This document shows, one piece after another, positions 1-5,914 of a DNA stretch of 7,351 nucleotides. The notes below the pieces were generated by a model, which saw only the letters and a list, made by a program, of their open reading frames with translations, had not been told where the DNA came from and ran no database searches. The stretch comes from Pseudorhodobacter antarcticus (GTDB lineage: Bacteria > Pseudomonadota > Alphaproteobacteria > Rhodobacterales > Rhodobacteraceae), in contig CAMAWZ010000116.1 of the NCBI GenBank assembly GCA_945861995.1, positions 1 through 7,351 on the forward strand, read 5' to 3'. Position 1 is the stretch's first letter; each line of letters opens with the position of its first letter. The position numbers and the translations under genes were made by a program.

Positions 1-762
1 AAGGCCCGCGATCCGGCCGAGGTTGCAGCCGTGCAAACCAAAATCGACGCGCGCCGCGCCGCCAAACCAAAAGACGAACGCCGCACGCCGCCACCGCCGG
101 GTTGGGGCTCGCCCTTTGCCTCTCCTTACGTTTCGGGGCCGATGGATCTGCGCGGCGAAATCGCGCTGGACGTGATTGAAAATCAACAGATTAAAATCCC
201 CCTTGATCCGCGCGTGTTCACCGCCGCCAGCCTCGAAGCTGTGCAGGCGGGTAAGTTTGACCGCCGCCATGCGCGCAATATTTCGGGCTTTATCGCAGGC
301 TGCACGCGGCTGATGGAACTGGGCGCGGGGTTTGGTTTTGTGCCCCTGCGCGCCAAAGCCGGGCGCGAAGATGTGCACATCGCCGTGCAAGACGACCGCG
401 AGGCGCTGGTACAATTTGGCGCGATGATTGCGGCCAAACAATTCCCCCAAGAAGGCCATATGATCACCTTTTGCGCCCAACCTCTGCGCAGCTATGATGA
501 TCCCGAAGGCCAGTATTCTGGCCTTGACGCGCTCTTGGCAGATTTCAAACCCGAAGTGCTGCGCCTGCCCGGCACGCTGCTGCCGCCGCAAGCGCTGACC
601 GAGACGCGCCTAACGGGCATCCGCCGCATCTTGTTTCCCTTCCTTGACCCCAGTGAAATAGAACACGACCGCAAAACCCACGCCGCCCATCTTTTGCCCT
701 TCGGCTTTACCGAAGACACGGGCGGCGCGGCGAACGGCACCCTCTTCCTGCGCCGCGAATAG
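1..762 (+). CDS. Partial gene: putative SAM-dependent methyltransferase-like protein (3' part)
   Basis: The reading frame is open from the first base of the window to a TAG stop, so the start lies upstream and 253 residues are visible. The GTG at 31 is only an internal codon and there is no ribosome binding site before it. The visible N-terminal part is charged and proline-rich (ERRTPPPPGWG near residues 31-41). A glycine motif, LMELGAGFG at residues 104-112, resembles the SAM-binding loop of class I methyltransferases, and a VHIAVQDD segment about 20 residues later could be the second strand with its acidic residue. The C-terminal part (PFLDPSEIEHDRKTHAAHLLPFGF) has no motif I recognise. An FkbM-like methyltransferase is one possibility, but the substrate cannot be inferred. 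The gene runs in the same direction as ileS, but a hairpin-bearing repeat and a leader region separate the two, so cotranscription is doubtful. Confidence 0.6.
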   Translation, partial: KARDPAEVAAVQTKIDARRAAKPKDERRTPPPPGWGSPFASPYVSGPMDLRGEIALDVIENQQIKIPLDPRVFTAASLEAVQAGKFDRRHARNISGFIAGCTRLMELGAGFGFVPLRAKAGREDVHIAVQDDREALVQFGAMIAAKQFPQEGHMITFCAQPLRSYDDPEGQYSGLDALLADFKPEVLRLPGTLLPPQALTETRLTGIRRILFPFLDPSEIEHDRKTHAAHLLPFGFTEDTGGAANGTLFLRRE

Positions 763-776
763 CTTTCATTTTGGCC

Positions 777-834
777 CAAATACCTTGCGAGGGGTGAGCG
801 TAGCGAGGGGGCGGCAGCGCTCCCTTTGCCGCCC
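777..834 (+). repeat. Intergenic repeat element, copy B, with terminal hairpin
   Basis: Starting 14 bases after the upstream stop, the element has three parts: CAAATACCTT at 777-786, a 21-base core at 791-811 containing TGAGCGTAGCGAG, and a hairpin with 8-bp arms (GGGCGGCA at 809-816, TGCCGCCC at 827-834) around a 10-base loop. The core matches the minus strand of 4121-4141 at 20 of 21 positions, and the other parts also correspond. The hairpin is followed by CTTTACG, too short a T run for a classical terminator, though its place just after a stop suggests a role in 3'-end formation. I recall similar elements in Rhodobacterales intergenic regions, but could not check this. Confidence 0.75.
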
Positions 835-863
835 TTTACGCCGCGCCGCCGCCCGCCTATAAG
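835..863 (+). promoter_or_regulatory. Candidate promoter for the ileS leader/ileS
   Basis: TTTACG at 835-840 and TATAAG at 858-863 are separated by 17 bases, giving a good -10 match (5 of 6) and a moderate -35 match (4 of 6). It lies directly after the repeat hairpin and 107 bases before the ileS ATG. A start about 6-7 bases after the -10 would fall at or next to the ATG at 870. The -10 also overlaps the TAAGG that could serve as ribosome binding site for that ATG, so both elements may not be used on the same transcript. This is a pattern match only. Confidence 0.3.
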
Positions 864-869
864 GCGCAT

Positions 870-920
870 ATGTTGGCCGCTCGCATATACATCCTGCGAA
901 TTAGTCGCCCAGTGTCCTGA
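870..920 (+). CDS. Candidate ileS leader peptide (16 aa, three Ile codons)
   Basis: This short ORF would encode MLAARIYILRISRPVS and ends with TGA at 918-920, 49 bases before the ileS ATG. A TAAGG at 860-864, five bases upstream of the ATG, is a good ribosome binding site and is the same pentamer that precedes ileS. Three isoleucine codons lie within six positions: ATA at 885, ATC at 891 and ATT at 900, one of each kind. The usual design of an attenuator leader peptide is a cluster of codons for the amino acid handled by the downstream gene; E. coli pheM ahead of pheST is a synthetase precedent. Stems that could respond to ribosome position begin within the ORF (893-899) and continue past its stop. 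I know of no described ileS leader in this group. The ORF is tiny, so the coincidence of AT-rich promoter bases forming Ile codons remains a real alternative. Confidence 0.4.
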   Translation: MLAARIYILRISRPVS

Positions 921-964
921 TCGCAGGGCGCTGGGACAGATAGTCATTTCCCACCTAAGGATAC
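893..964 (+). promoter_or_regulatory. Candidate structured ileS leader RNA with alternative pairings
   Basis: Several pairings can be read directly. S1 is a perfect 7-bp stem, CCTGCGA (893-899) with TCGCAGG (921-927). S2 pairs CCCAGTG (908-914) with CGCTGGG (929-935), with one G-U. S3 pairs 913-919 with 932-938, with two G-U pairs. S4 pairs GTGTCCT (912-918) with AGGATAC (958-964), with one G-U, and would cover the ileS ribosome binding site TAAGGA. S1 and S2 interleave as an H-type pseudoknot, while S2, S3 and S4 compete for the same bases. The 5' arm of S1 lies within the Ile-codon cluster of the leader ORF. There is no T run after any stem, so control of translation is more likely than transcription termination. 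No folding calculation was possible. Confidence 0.4.
956..961 (+). promoter_or_regulatory. Ribosome binding site of ileS
   Basis: TAAGGA lies eight bases before the ATG at 970 and decides the ileS start against the longer open frame that begins at 826. It is also the target of the possible masking stem 912-918/958-964. Confidence 0.7.
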
Positions 965-969
965 ACGCG

Positions 970-3915
970 ATGAGCGCCGATACGCCCGATTATTCCACCA
1001 CCGTTTTCCTGCCTGACACCGATTTTCCCATGCGCGCGGGCCTGCCGCAGCGCGAACCTGATTGGCTGGCCAAATGGGCGCAGATTGGGGTTTATGACCG
1101 CCTGCGCGATAAAGCGCGCGATACCGCCCGCCCGCCCTTTACCCTGCACGACGGCCCCCCCTATGCCAACGGGCACCTGCACATCGGCCATGCGCTGAAC
1201 AAAATCCTAAAAGATATGGTCGTGCGCAGCCAGCAGATGATGGGCCATGACGCGCGCTATGTGCCCGGATGGGATTGCCACGGCTTGCCGATTGAATGGA
1301 AAATCGAAGAGCAATATAGGGCCCGCGGGCTGAACAAAGACGATGTCGACATCATCGCCTTCCGCCGCGAATGCCGCAAATTCGCGGAAGGCTGGATTGA
1401 TATTCAGCGCGAAGAGTTCAAGCGGTTAGGGATTACAGGCAACTGGGCCGATCCCTACATCACAATGGACTACCACGCCGAGGCGGTGATCGCCGACGAG
1501 TTCATGAAGTTTGTGATGAACGGGAGTTTGTATCAGGGGTCAACACCCGTGATGTGGTCGCCTGTAGAAAAGACCGCGCTGGCTGAGGCAGAGGTGGAAT
1601 ATCACGACGTGACCAGCCATATGGTTTGGGTGCGGTTTAGGACAAGAATTGTCGGCGGCGAAGGTGCAACTCTTGCAAGCGACTTGTTCAAGGCGACAGT
1701 CGTTATCTGGACAACGACCCCTTGGACAATCCCGCAAAATCGCGGCGTGTCGTTCAATCCAACCATCTCTTATGGCCTGTATCGCGTTGAAGAACTCAGC
1801 GAAAACTCGACCGCAGTTGCCGGCGAATGCATCCTTTTGGCCGATAAGTTGGCCGAAGGGGTTATGACCTCGGCCAAAGTCGCAGCCCACACCCGCCTGC
1901 GTGATGTGACGGCGGAGGAGTTGGGCAGCCTGACCCTCTCCCACCCCTACGCCCAAATCGAAGCCGGCAATGGCGAGTGGGATTTCCCAGTTCCCATGGT
2001 CGCAGGCGATCATGTCACCGATGATGCGGGCACGGGGTTTGTCCATACCGCGCCCAGTCATGGCGATGACGATTATCAGATGGGCCTCAAGTATAACCTT
2101 GGCATGACCTATAATGTCGAGGCCGATGGCACCTATCGCGCTAACCTTCCCATCTTTGGGGGCAAAGCGATTTTGCGCAATGAGCCTGATCCAAAGAATA
2201 AAAAGAACCCTTGGGATGGCGAGGCAAACGTTGCCAATATCAGGGCATTGGCACAGCAGGGCGCGCTGTTTGCCAAGGGAACTTTATTCCACTCCTACCC
2301 CCATTCGTGGCGTTCCAAAGCCCCGCTGATTTACCGCAACACGCCGCAGTGGTTTGTGGCGATTGATAAGCCGCTGGGTGACGGGATGGGCCAGTATGGC
2401 GACACGATCCGCCAGCGCGCGCTGACATCCATCAACGATCTTGTCCAATGGACACCGCAAACGGGGCGCAACCGCCTGCACTCGATGATCGAAGCGCGGC
2501 CTGATTGGGTACTGTCGCGTCAACGCGCGTGGGGCGTGCCGCTGACGGCCTTCACCAAAAAGGGCGCGCAGCCGACGGACGCCGATTACATCTTGCAAAA
2601 CGCCGAGGTGAACGCGCGGATCAAAGCCGCCTTTGAAGCGGACAGTGCTGATGTTTGGTATGAGGCGGGGTTCAAAGAAAAAGCCTTGGGCGGTATCGTC
2701 AACCCTGACGATTACGATCAGGTTATGGACGTGCTGGATGTGTGGTTTGACTCTGGGTCAACCCACGCCTTCGTGCTGCGCGATCGCGCGGATGGCAGTG
2801 CGGATGGGCTGGCTGATCTGTATCTGGAGGGCACCGATCAGCATCGCGGGTGGTTCCATTCATCGATGCTCCAGTCCTGCGGCACCAAGGGCCGCGCGCC
2901 CTATCGCGGGGTTTTGACGCACGGCTTTACGCTGGATGAAAAGGGCATGAAAATGTCCAAATCGCTGGGCAATACCGTGGCCCCGCAAGCCGTGATTGAC
3001 GAATACGGCGCGGATATTTTGCGCCTGTGGGTGGCGCTGGCCGATTACACGGTTGATCTGCGCATCGGTAAAGAAATCCTAAAAGGCGTGGCCGACAGCT
3101 ATCGCCGCCTGCGCAATACGCTGCGCTTTGTGCTGGGGAATCTGAAAGATTTTTCAGACGCAGAACGCCTGCCGCATGATCAGATGCCAGAGTTAGAGCA
3201 ATGGGTTCTGCACCGCGTGGCCCAAATTGATGCCGAGGTGCGGGCGGGGTACAAGGCCTATGATTTCCAAGGCGTGTTCCAGAAAATCTTTGCCTTTGCG
3301 ACGACTGACTTGTCGGCCATCTACTTTGACATCCGCAAAGACAGCTTGTATTGCGACGCGCCCAGTGCCTTGCGCCGCCGCGCGGCGCGCACGGTTTTGG
3401 ATCATCTTTACAGCCACCTGACTGCGTGGCTGGCCCCGATTTTGGTGTTCACCACCGAAGAAGTGTGGCTGTGCCGTAATGGGGAAGGCACGTCCATTCA
3501 TCTGAACGATATGCCAAGCGTTCCCGCCGCATGGCTGAACCCCGCCTTGGCGGAAAAATGGGCGCATCTGCGCCAGACGCGCCGTGTGATTACGGCCGCC
3601 TTGGAGGTGCAGCGCACTGCCAAAGTGATTGGCGCATCGCTGGAGGCCGCACCAAAAGTCTATGTCAGCGCGGCCGCGCTGTTTGCCGCAACGCAAGGCG
3701 TGCCGATTGCAGAGTTTTCGATTACCTCTGCGATCGAGGTCTTGCAAACGCCCGCGCCCGAAGGGGCCTTTACCCTGCCCGATGTGGCCGGCGTCGCTGT
3801 GGTGTTTGACATGGCGCAGGGCGAGAAATGCGCGCGCTGCTGGCAGATATTGCCAGATGTTGGCACGCATAAACACGCGGCCACCTGCGCGCGGTGCAGT
3901 GAGGCTTTGGGATAA
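970..3915 (+). CDS. ileS: Isoleucyl-tRNA synthetase (981 aa)
   Basis: Cytoplasmic class I aminoacyl-tRNA synthetase that joins isoleucine to tRNA-Ile using ATP. The N-terminal catalytic fold carries HIGH at residues 71-74 (in NGHLHIGHAL) and KMSKS at 661-665. The CP1 editing domain, which hydrolyses mischarged Val-tRNA-Ile, shows TTTPWT at 248-253 and GTGFVHTAPSHGDDD at 354-368. The anticodon-binding helical domain follows from about residue 700. The C-terminus ends in a zinc-binding segment with Cys954/Cys957 and Cys973/Cys976, as in bacterial type 1 IleRS. At 981 residues it is somewhat longer than the E. coli enzyme (938). The ATG at 970 is chosen because of TAAGGA upstream and because the in-frame extension back to 826 is arginine/proline-rich and non-conserved in look. 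Codon use is less GC-biased around codons 180-300, including rare AGG and AGA codons at 1639 and 1645. It stands alone as a plus-strand unit with its own leader. Confidence 0.98.
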   Translation: MSADTPDYSTTVFLPDTDFPMRAGLPQREPDWLAKWAQIGVYDRLRDKARDTARPPFTLHDGPPYANGHLHIGHALNKILKDMVVRSQQMMGHDARYVPGWDCHGLPIEWKIEEQYRARGLNKDDVDIIAFRRECRKFAEGWIDIQREEFKRLGITGNWADPYITMDYHAEAVIADEFMKFVMNGSLYQGSTPVMWSPVEKTALAEAEVEYHDVTSHMVWVRFRTRIVGGEGATLASDLFKATVVIWTTTPWTIPQNRGVSFNPTISYGLYRVEELSENSTAVAGECILLADKLAEGVMTSAKVAAHTRLRDVTAEELGSLTLSHPYAQIEAGNGEWDFPVPMVAGDHVTDDAGTGFVHTAPSHGDDDYQMGLKYNLGMTYNVEADGTYRANLPIFGGKAILRNEPDPKNKKNPWDGEANVANIRALAQQGALFAKGTLFHSYPHSWRSKAPLIYRNTPQWFVAIDKPLGDGMGQYGDTIRQRALTSINDLVQWTPQTGRNRLHSMIEARPDWVLSRQRAWGVPLTAFTKKGAQPTDADYILQNAEVNARIKAAFEADSADVWYEAGFKEKALGGIVNPDDYDQVMDVLDVWFDSGSTHAFVLRDRADGSADGLADLYLEGTDQHRGWFHSSMLQSCGTKGRAPYRGVLTHGFTLDEKGMKMSKSLGNTVAPQAVIDEYGADILRLWVALADYTVDLRIGKEILKGVADSYRRLRNTLRFVLGNLKDFSDAERLPHDQMPELEQWVLHRVAQIDAEVRAGYKAYDFQGVFQKIFAFATTDLSAIYFDIRKDSLYCDAPSALRRRAARTVLDHLYSHLTAWLAPILVFTTEEVWLCRNGEGTSIHLNDMPSVPAAWLNPALAEKWAHLRQTRRVITAALEVQRTAKVIGASLEAAPKVYVSAAALFAATQGVPIAEFSITSAIEVLQTPAPEGAFTLPDVAGVAVVFDMAQGEKCARCWQILPDVGTHKHAATCARCSEALG

Positions 3916-3950
3916 CGAGACAAGCTGATTGAGCCGCCGTTCTGCGCGTT

Positions 3951-3995
3951 ACAGCGCGGAGTTATGGCGATATGCGGCGTATCGGCCTGCGCTGT
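3951..3995. other. Imperfect two-part stem-loop after ileS
   Basis: ACAGCGCGG (3951-3959) pairs with CTGCGCTGT (3987-3995) over 9 bp with one G-U. Inside, CGATA (3968-3972) pairs with TATCG (3980-3984), extendable by a T-G pair, around a GC-rich loop. It lies 35 bases after the ileS stop. It has no T tract on either strand, so it is not a classical terminator; it may protect the ileS 3' end or be part of a larger RNA. Confidence 0.45.
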
Positions 3996-4011
3996 GCAAC
4001 CAGAATTGCTG

Positions 4012-4049
4012 TGGGCCGCCGCACAAGTTTTGCAGTGTACGGCGGCCCA
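4012..4049. other. Strong 10-bp stem-loop in the ileS-pcs gap
   Basis: TGGGCCGCCG (4012-4021) is perfectly complementary to CGGCGGCCCA (4040-4049) across an 18-base loop. Inside the loop ACA/TGT can add three pairs after one mismatch, and two wobble pairs extend the outside. It has no T run on either side. Since ileS and pcs converge here, it could be a two-way 3'-end structure or part of a small RNA. The stem is clear; any function is inferred. Confidence 0.6.
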
Positions 4050-4110
4050 TGCGAGACCGCGTGTTTTGGTCGGCGGGGCGATGATTGGCCAGCCTTTGTT
4101 GCGCAAGTTA

Positions 4111-4152
4111 GGGGGCTTTGCCCCCTCGCTGCGCTCACCCCCAGGATATTTG
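4111..4152 (-). repeat. Intergenic repeat element, copy A, with terminal hairpin
   Basis: Read on the minus strand from 4152 to 4111, it begins 24 bases after the pcs stop with CAAATATCCT, continues into the 21-base core (4141-4121, TGAGCGCAGCGAG inside) and ends in a GGGGGC-AAA-GCCCCC hairpin (6-bp arms, plus-strand 4111-4116 and 4120-4125). It has the same order of parts as the copy at 777-834, and the same orientation relative to the gene it follows. The hairpin arms differ between copies yet pair in both. No T run follows the hairpin. Confidence 0.75.
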
Positions 4153-4176
4153 TAGAGTTAGGAAGTTGGTAGGAAT

Positions 4177-4878
4177 TTAGGCCTTTGGCCCGCGTTCGGG
4201 GATGATCTGCTGCACGATCCCTGCCAAAATCAGGTAAAGCGATGCGATAATCAGAGTCCAGTGCGCCAGCCAGCCTGCGTTGAAATCTGTCCACGCCGCC
4301 CAAGCCGCCGCCAAAACCCAGATCAGTGACATCGGCATAGATATCCAGTTCCAGCGTTTGGTGCGGGTGGGGTGGATGAATTTCAGGTTTAGGAACATAC
4401 CCGCTGTTAAGGCCGCGACGATGATCAGCGAAGCCCATTGGCTGGGCTGCACGGCGAACAGAACCAAGACCACCATGTTCCAGCAGGCGGGAAAGCCAGA
4501 AAAGCTTTTGTCTTTGGTTTTCATGCGGGTGTCGGCAAAATACACGACCGAGCCGTAGGTGATGGCAATGATTGCAAACCAGCCTGTCCAGCCTGTCAGC
4601 ATCCCCGATTTGAAGAGCGCGTAGGCGGGAATGAAGACATAGGTCAGATAGTCGACAATCAAATCCATCAGCACGCCGTCGTAGATGGGGAAATTCTTTT
4701 CGACGTCATAGCGCCGCGCCAAGGGGCCATCGATGCCGTCGACAATCAGCGCCAGCACCAGCCACAAAAACATCAGCGACCATTCAGATTCGACCGCCGC
4801 AAGCATGGCAAACATCGATAAAACCGCGCCAGAGGCGGTGAGCAGATGCACTGAAAGGGCTTTGATGCGAATATCCAT
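4177..4878 (-). CDS. pcs: Phosphatidylcholine synthase
   Basis: Inner-membrane enzyme that condenses CDP-diacylglycerol with choline to give phosphatidylcholine and CMP, the choline-dependent bacterial route. The protein (233 aa from the ATG at 4878) belongs to the CDP-alcohol phosphatidyltransferases: D50-G51-x2-A54-R55, then G68-x3-D72-x3-D76. Twelve residues separate Arg55 and Gly68, against eight in the generic family motif, which is a Pcs-type spacing; the extra DGID just before it is also Pcs-like. About eight hydrophobic segments span residues 10-224. Length matches the family. ATG 4896 (MGEHSP extension) is an alternative start; neither has a good ribosome binding site. The open frame runs further upstream into the xerC 3' end, but that part is proline-rich and unlikely to be translated. 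It may be cotranscribed with xerC or have its own promoter in the 79-base gap. Confidence 0.93.
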   Translation of the reverse strand: MDIRIKALSVHLLTASGAVLSMFAMLAAVESEWSLMFLWLVLALIVDGIDGPLARRYDVEKNFPIYDGVLMDLIVDYLTYVFIPAYALFKSGMLTGWTGWFAIIAITYGSVVYFADTRMKTKDKSFSGFPACWNMVVLVLFAVQPSQWASLIIVAALTAGMFLNLKFIHPTRTKRWNWISMPMSLIWVLAAAWAAWTDFNAGWLAHWTLIIASLYLILAGIVQQIIPERGPKA

Positions 4879-4957
4879 CGGACTGTGTTCGCCCATTATG
4901 GCGGGTTTTGCACGGGGGAGTTGGGGGGTCAGTTGGCGGGCGCGGGGGGGGGGCGGG
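4879..4957 (-). other. Low-complexity gap between xerC and pcs
   Basis: The 79 bases are strongly strand-biased on the plus strand, with a run of ten G at 4944-4953 only four bases beyond the xerC stop, plus shorter G runs. On the minus strand, CATAAT (plus-strand 4896-4901) looks like a -10 box, but no -35 lies at the usual distance. No hairpin with a T run was seen, so readthrough from xerC into pcs is possible. Confidence 0.45.
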
Positions 4958-5911
4958 TCAGCCGTTCGCCCGTGGATGGGCGCTGTTATACACATCCATC
5001 AGCCGTGCTGTATCTACGGCGGTATAGGCCTCGGTCGTGGACAGGCTGGCATGACCCAGCAGTTCCTGAATGGCGCGCAGATCGCCGCCTGCGGCCAGCA
5101 AATGCGTGGCAAAGCTGTGGCGTAGGGCGTGGGGCGTGGCCGATGGCGGCAGGCCAAGGGCGGCGCGGGTGCGCTGCATGGCCAGCGCGATCAGGCGCGC
5201 GTTCAGCGGCCCGCCGCGCGCGCCGCGAAATAGGGCGGCATCGCGGGCCAAATCGAATGGGCACAGGCGCATGTATTCGGCCACGGCGGCTTGTGTCGCG
5301 GGCAGGGTTGGCACCAGCCGCGTTTTGTTGCCTTTGCCCGTGATGCGCAAGACTTCTGGCAGGGGATGGTCTGCCCCCGTCAGCGACAGCGCCTCGGAAA
5401 TGCGCAGGCCTGACCCATACAGCAGGGTGACAACGGCGGTATCGCGCGCGGCAACCCACGGCTCGGGCGCAAAATCGCCGACGCTGTCCAGCACATCCTT
5501 TGCGCCATCTTCGGTCAGCGGGCGGGGCAGTTTGCGCAGGTGTTTGGGGCTGCGCGCAGACAGGGCGGCGCTGGCATCGATGGCGCCCCCCGCGCCCCCC
5601 CCCATGCTTGAACCGCTGCCATCGGCAAGCCACGCGATAAACCCTTTTACCGCCGACAGCGCCCGCGCCAGACTGCGCGCAGACAGGCCCGTGCCGCGCG
5701 CGTGGGCCATCCATGCCCGCATATCGGCAAGGGGCAGGGCGGCCAGATCGGACAGGCCGCCAATCTCGCCGCCGCGATGGGCGGCGATAAAGGCCAGAAA
5801 AGCGCGCAGGTCTTGGCCGTAAGCTTTGATCGTGTGCGGGGATGCGCCCTCGGCCCCCTTGAGTTGCGCCAGCCAGCGCGCCAGTGCATCGCCGTGGGCG
5901 GGCGGGATCAT
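4958..5911 (-). CDS. xerC: Tyrosine recombinase XerC
   Basis: Site-specific recombinase that, with XerD, resolves chromosome dimers at dif under FtsK control. The 317 residues comprise an N-terminal core-binding domain (about 1-97) and a catalytic domain (about 125-317). All active-site residues are present: Arg170 in GSGLRISE, Lys193 in TGKGNK, His261 and Arg264 in PHALRHSF, His287 in LLGHASLST, and the nucleophile Tyr296. XerC is preferred over XerD because of the adjacent DUF484 gene, the same pairing as yigA-xerC in E. coli, and the overall look of the sequence. Only three bases separate its ATG from the DUF484 stop, and the ribosome binding site is weak, suggesting translational coupling. 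The linker between domains holds an unusual glycine-rich stretch (residues 98-109, with GGGAGG) encoded partly by nine consecutive G. A slip there would remove the catalytic domain. Confidence 0.93.
   Translation of the reverse strand: MIPPAHGDALARWLAQLKGAEGASPHTIKAYGQDLRAFLAFIAAHRGGEIGGLSDLAALPLADMRAWMAHARGTGLSARSLARALSAVKGFIAWLADGSGSSMGGGAGGAIDASAALSARSPKHLRKLPRPLTEDGAKDVLDSVGDFAPEPWVAARDTAVVTLLYGSGLRISEALSLTGADHPLPEVLRITGKGNKTRLVPTLPATQAAVAEYMRLCPFDLARDAALFRGARGGPLNARLIALAMQRTRAALGLPPSATPHALRHSFATHLLAAGGDLRAIQELLGHASLSTTEAYTAVDTARLMDVYNSAHPRANG
5595..5603 (-). repeat. Homopolymer of nine G (coding strand) inside xerC
   Basis: Nine C on the plus strand, with another run of six at 5586-5591, encode the glycines at about residues 104-109 of XerC. 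A change of one base would shift the frame between the two domains. Runs of this length are prone to slippage in cells and to read errors. Confidence 0.8.
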
Positions 5912-5914
5912 GGA

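Larger units (their letters stand above)
3916..4176. other. Convergent intergenic region, no supported gene
   Basis: This 261-base gap separates the converging ileS and pcs genes. Small open frames exist (for example 3972-4172 on the plus strand), but they have no ribosome binding site, run through the repeat element and resemble nothing I know. The content is three stem-loops (3951-3995, 4012-4049, 4111-4125), the last part of the repeat. No tRNA cloverleaf was seen. Confidence 0.6.

Noticed and set aside
826..969. In-frame N-terminal extension of ileS by 48 residues
   Set aside because: The extension is Arg/Pro-rich, overlaps the repeat hairpin, and lacks a ribosome binding site, whereas ATG 970 has TAAGGA eight bases upstream and the MSADTPDYSTTVFLPDTDFPMR start expected of IleRS.
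835..969. T-box riboswitch ahead of ileS
   Set aside because: T-boxes belong mainly to Gram-positive lineages, and no T-box consensus, specifier loop or terminator T run was seen.
3193..3876. Long minus-strand open frame (227 codons) inside ileS
   Set aside because: It is antisense to the conserved IleRS C-terminal coding sequence and its translation shows no domain; GC-rich genes commonly give such frames.
4111..4125. GGGGGC-TTT-GCCCCC as a classical Rho-independent terminator
   Set aside because: No T run follows on either strand; it is described as the hairpin of the repeat instead.
3972..4172. Small plus-strand ORF in the ileS-pcs gap (66 codons)
   Set aside because: It has no ribosome binding site, its end is translation of the intergenic repeat, and nothing in it resembles a known protein.
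4879..4995. Upstream extension of pcs overlapping the xerC 3' end
   Set aside because: It is proline-rich low-complexity translation of a C-rich tract, and the membrane protein is full length without it.
4986..5714. Second minus-strand frame inside xerC (242 codons)
   Set aside because: It is a frame-shifted shadow of xerC, Arg/Ala/Pro-rich without motifs.
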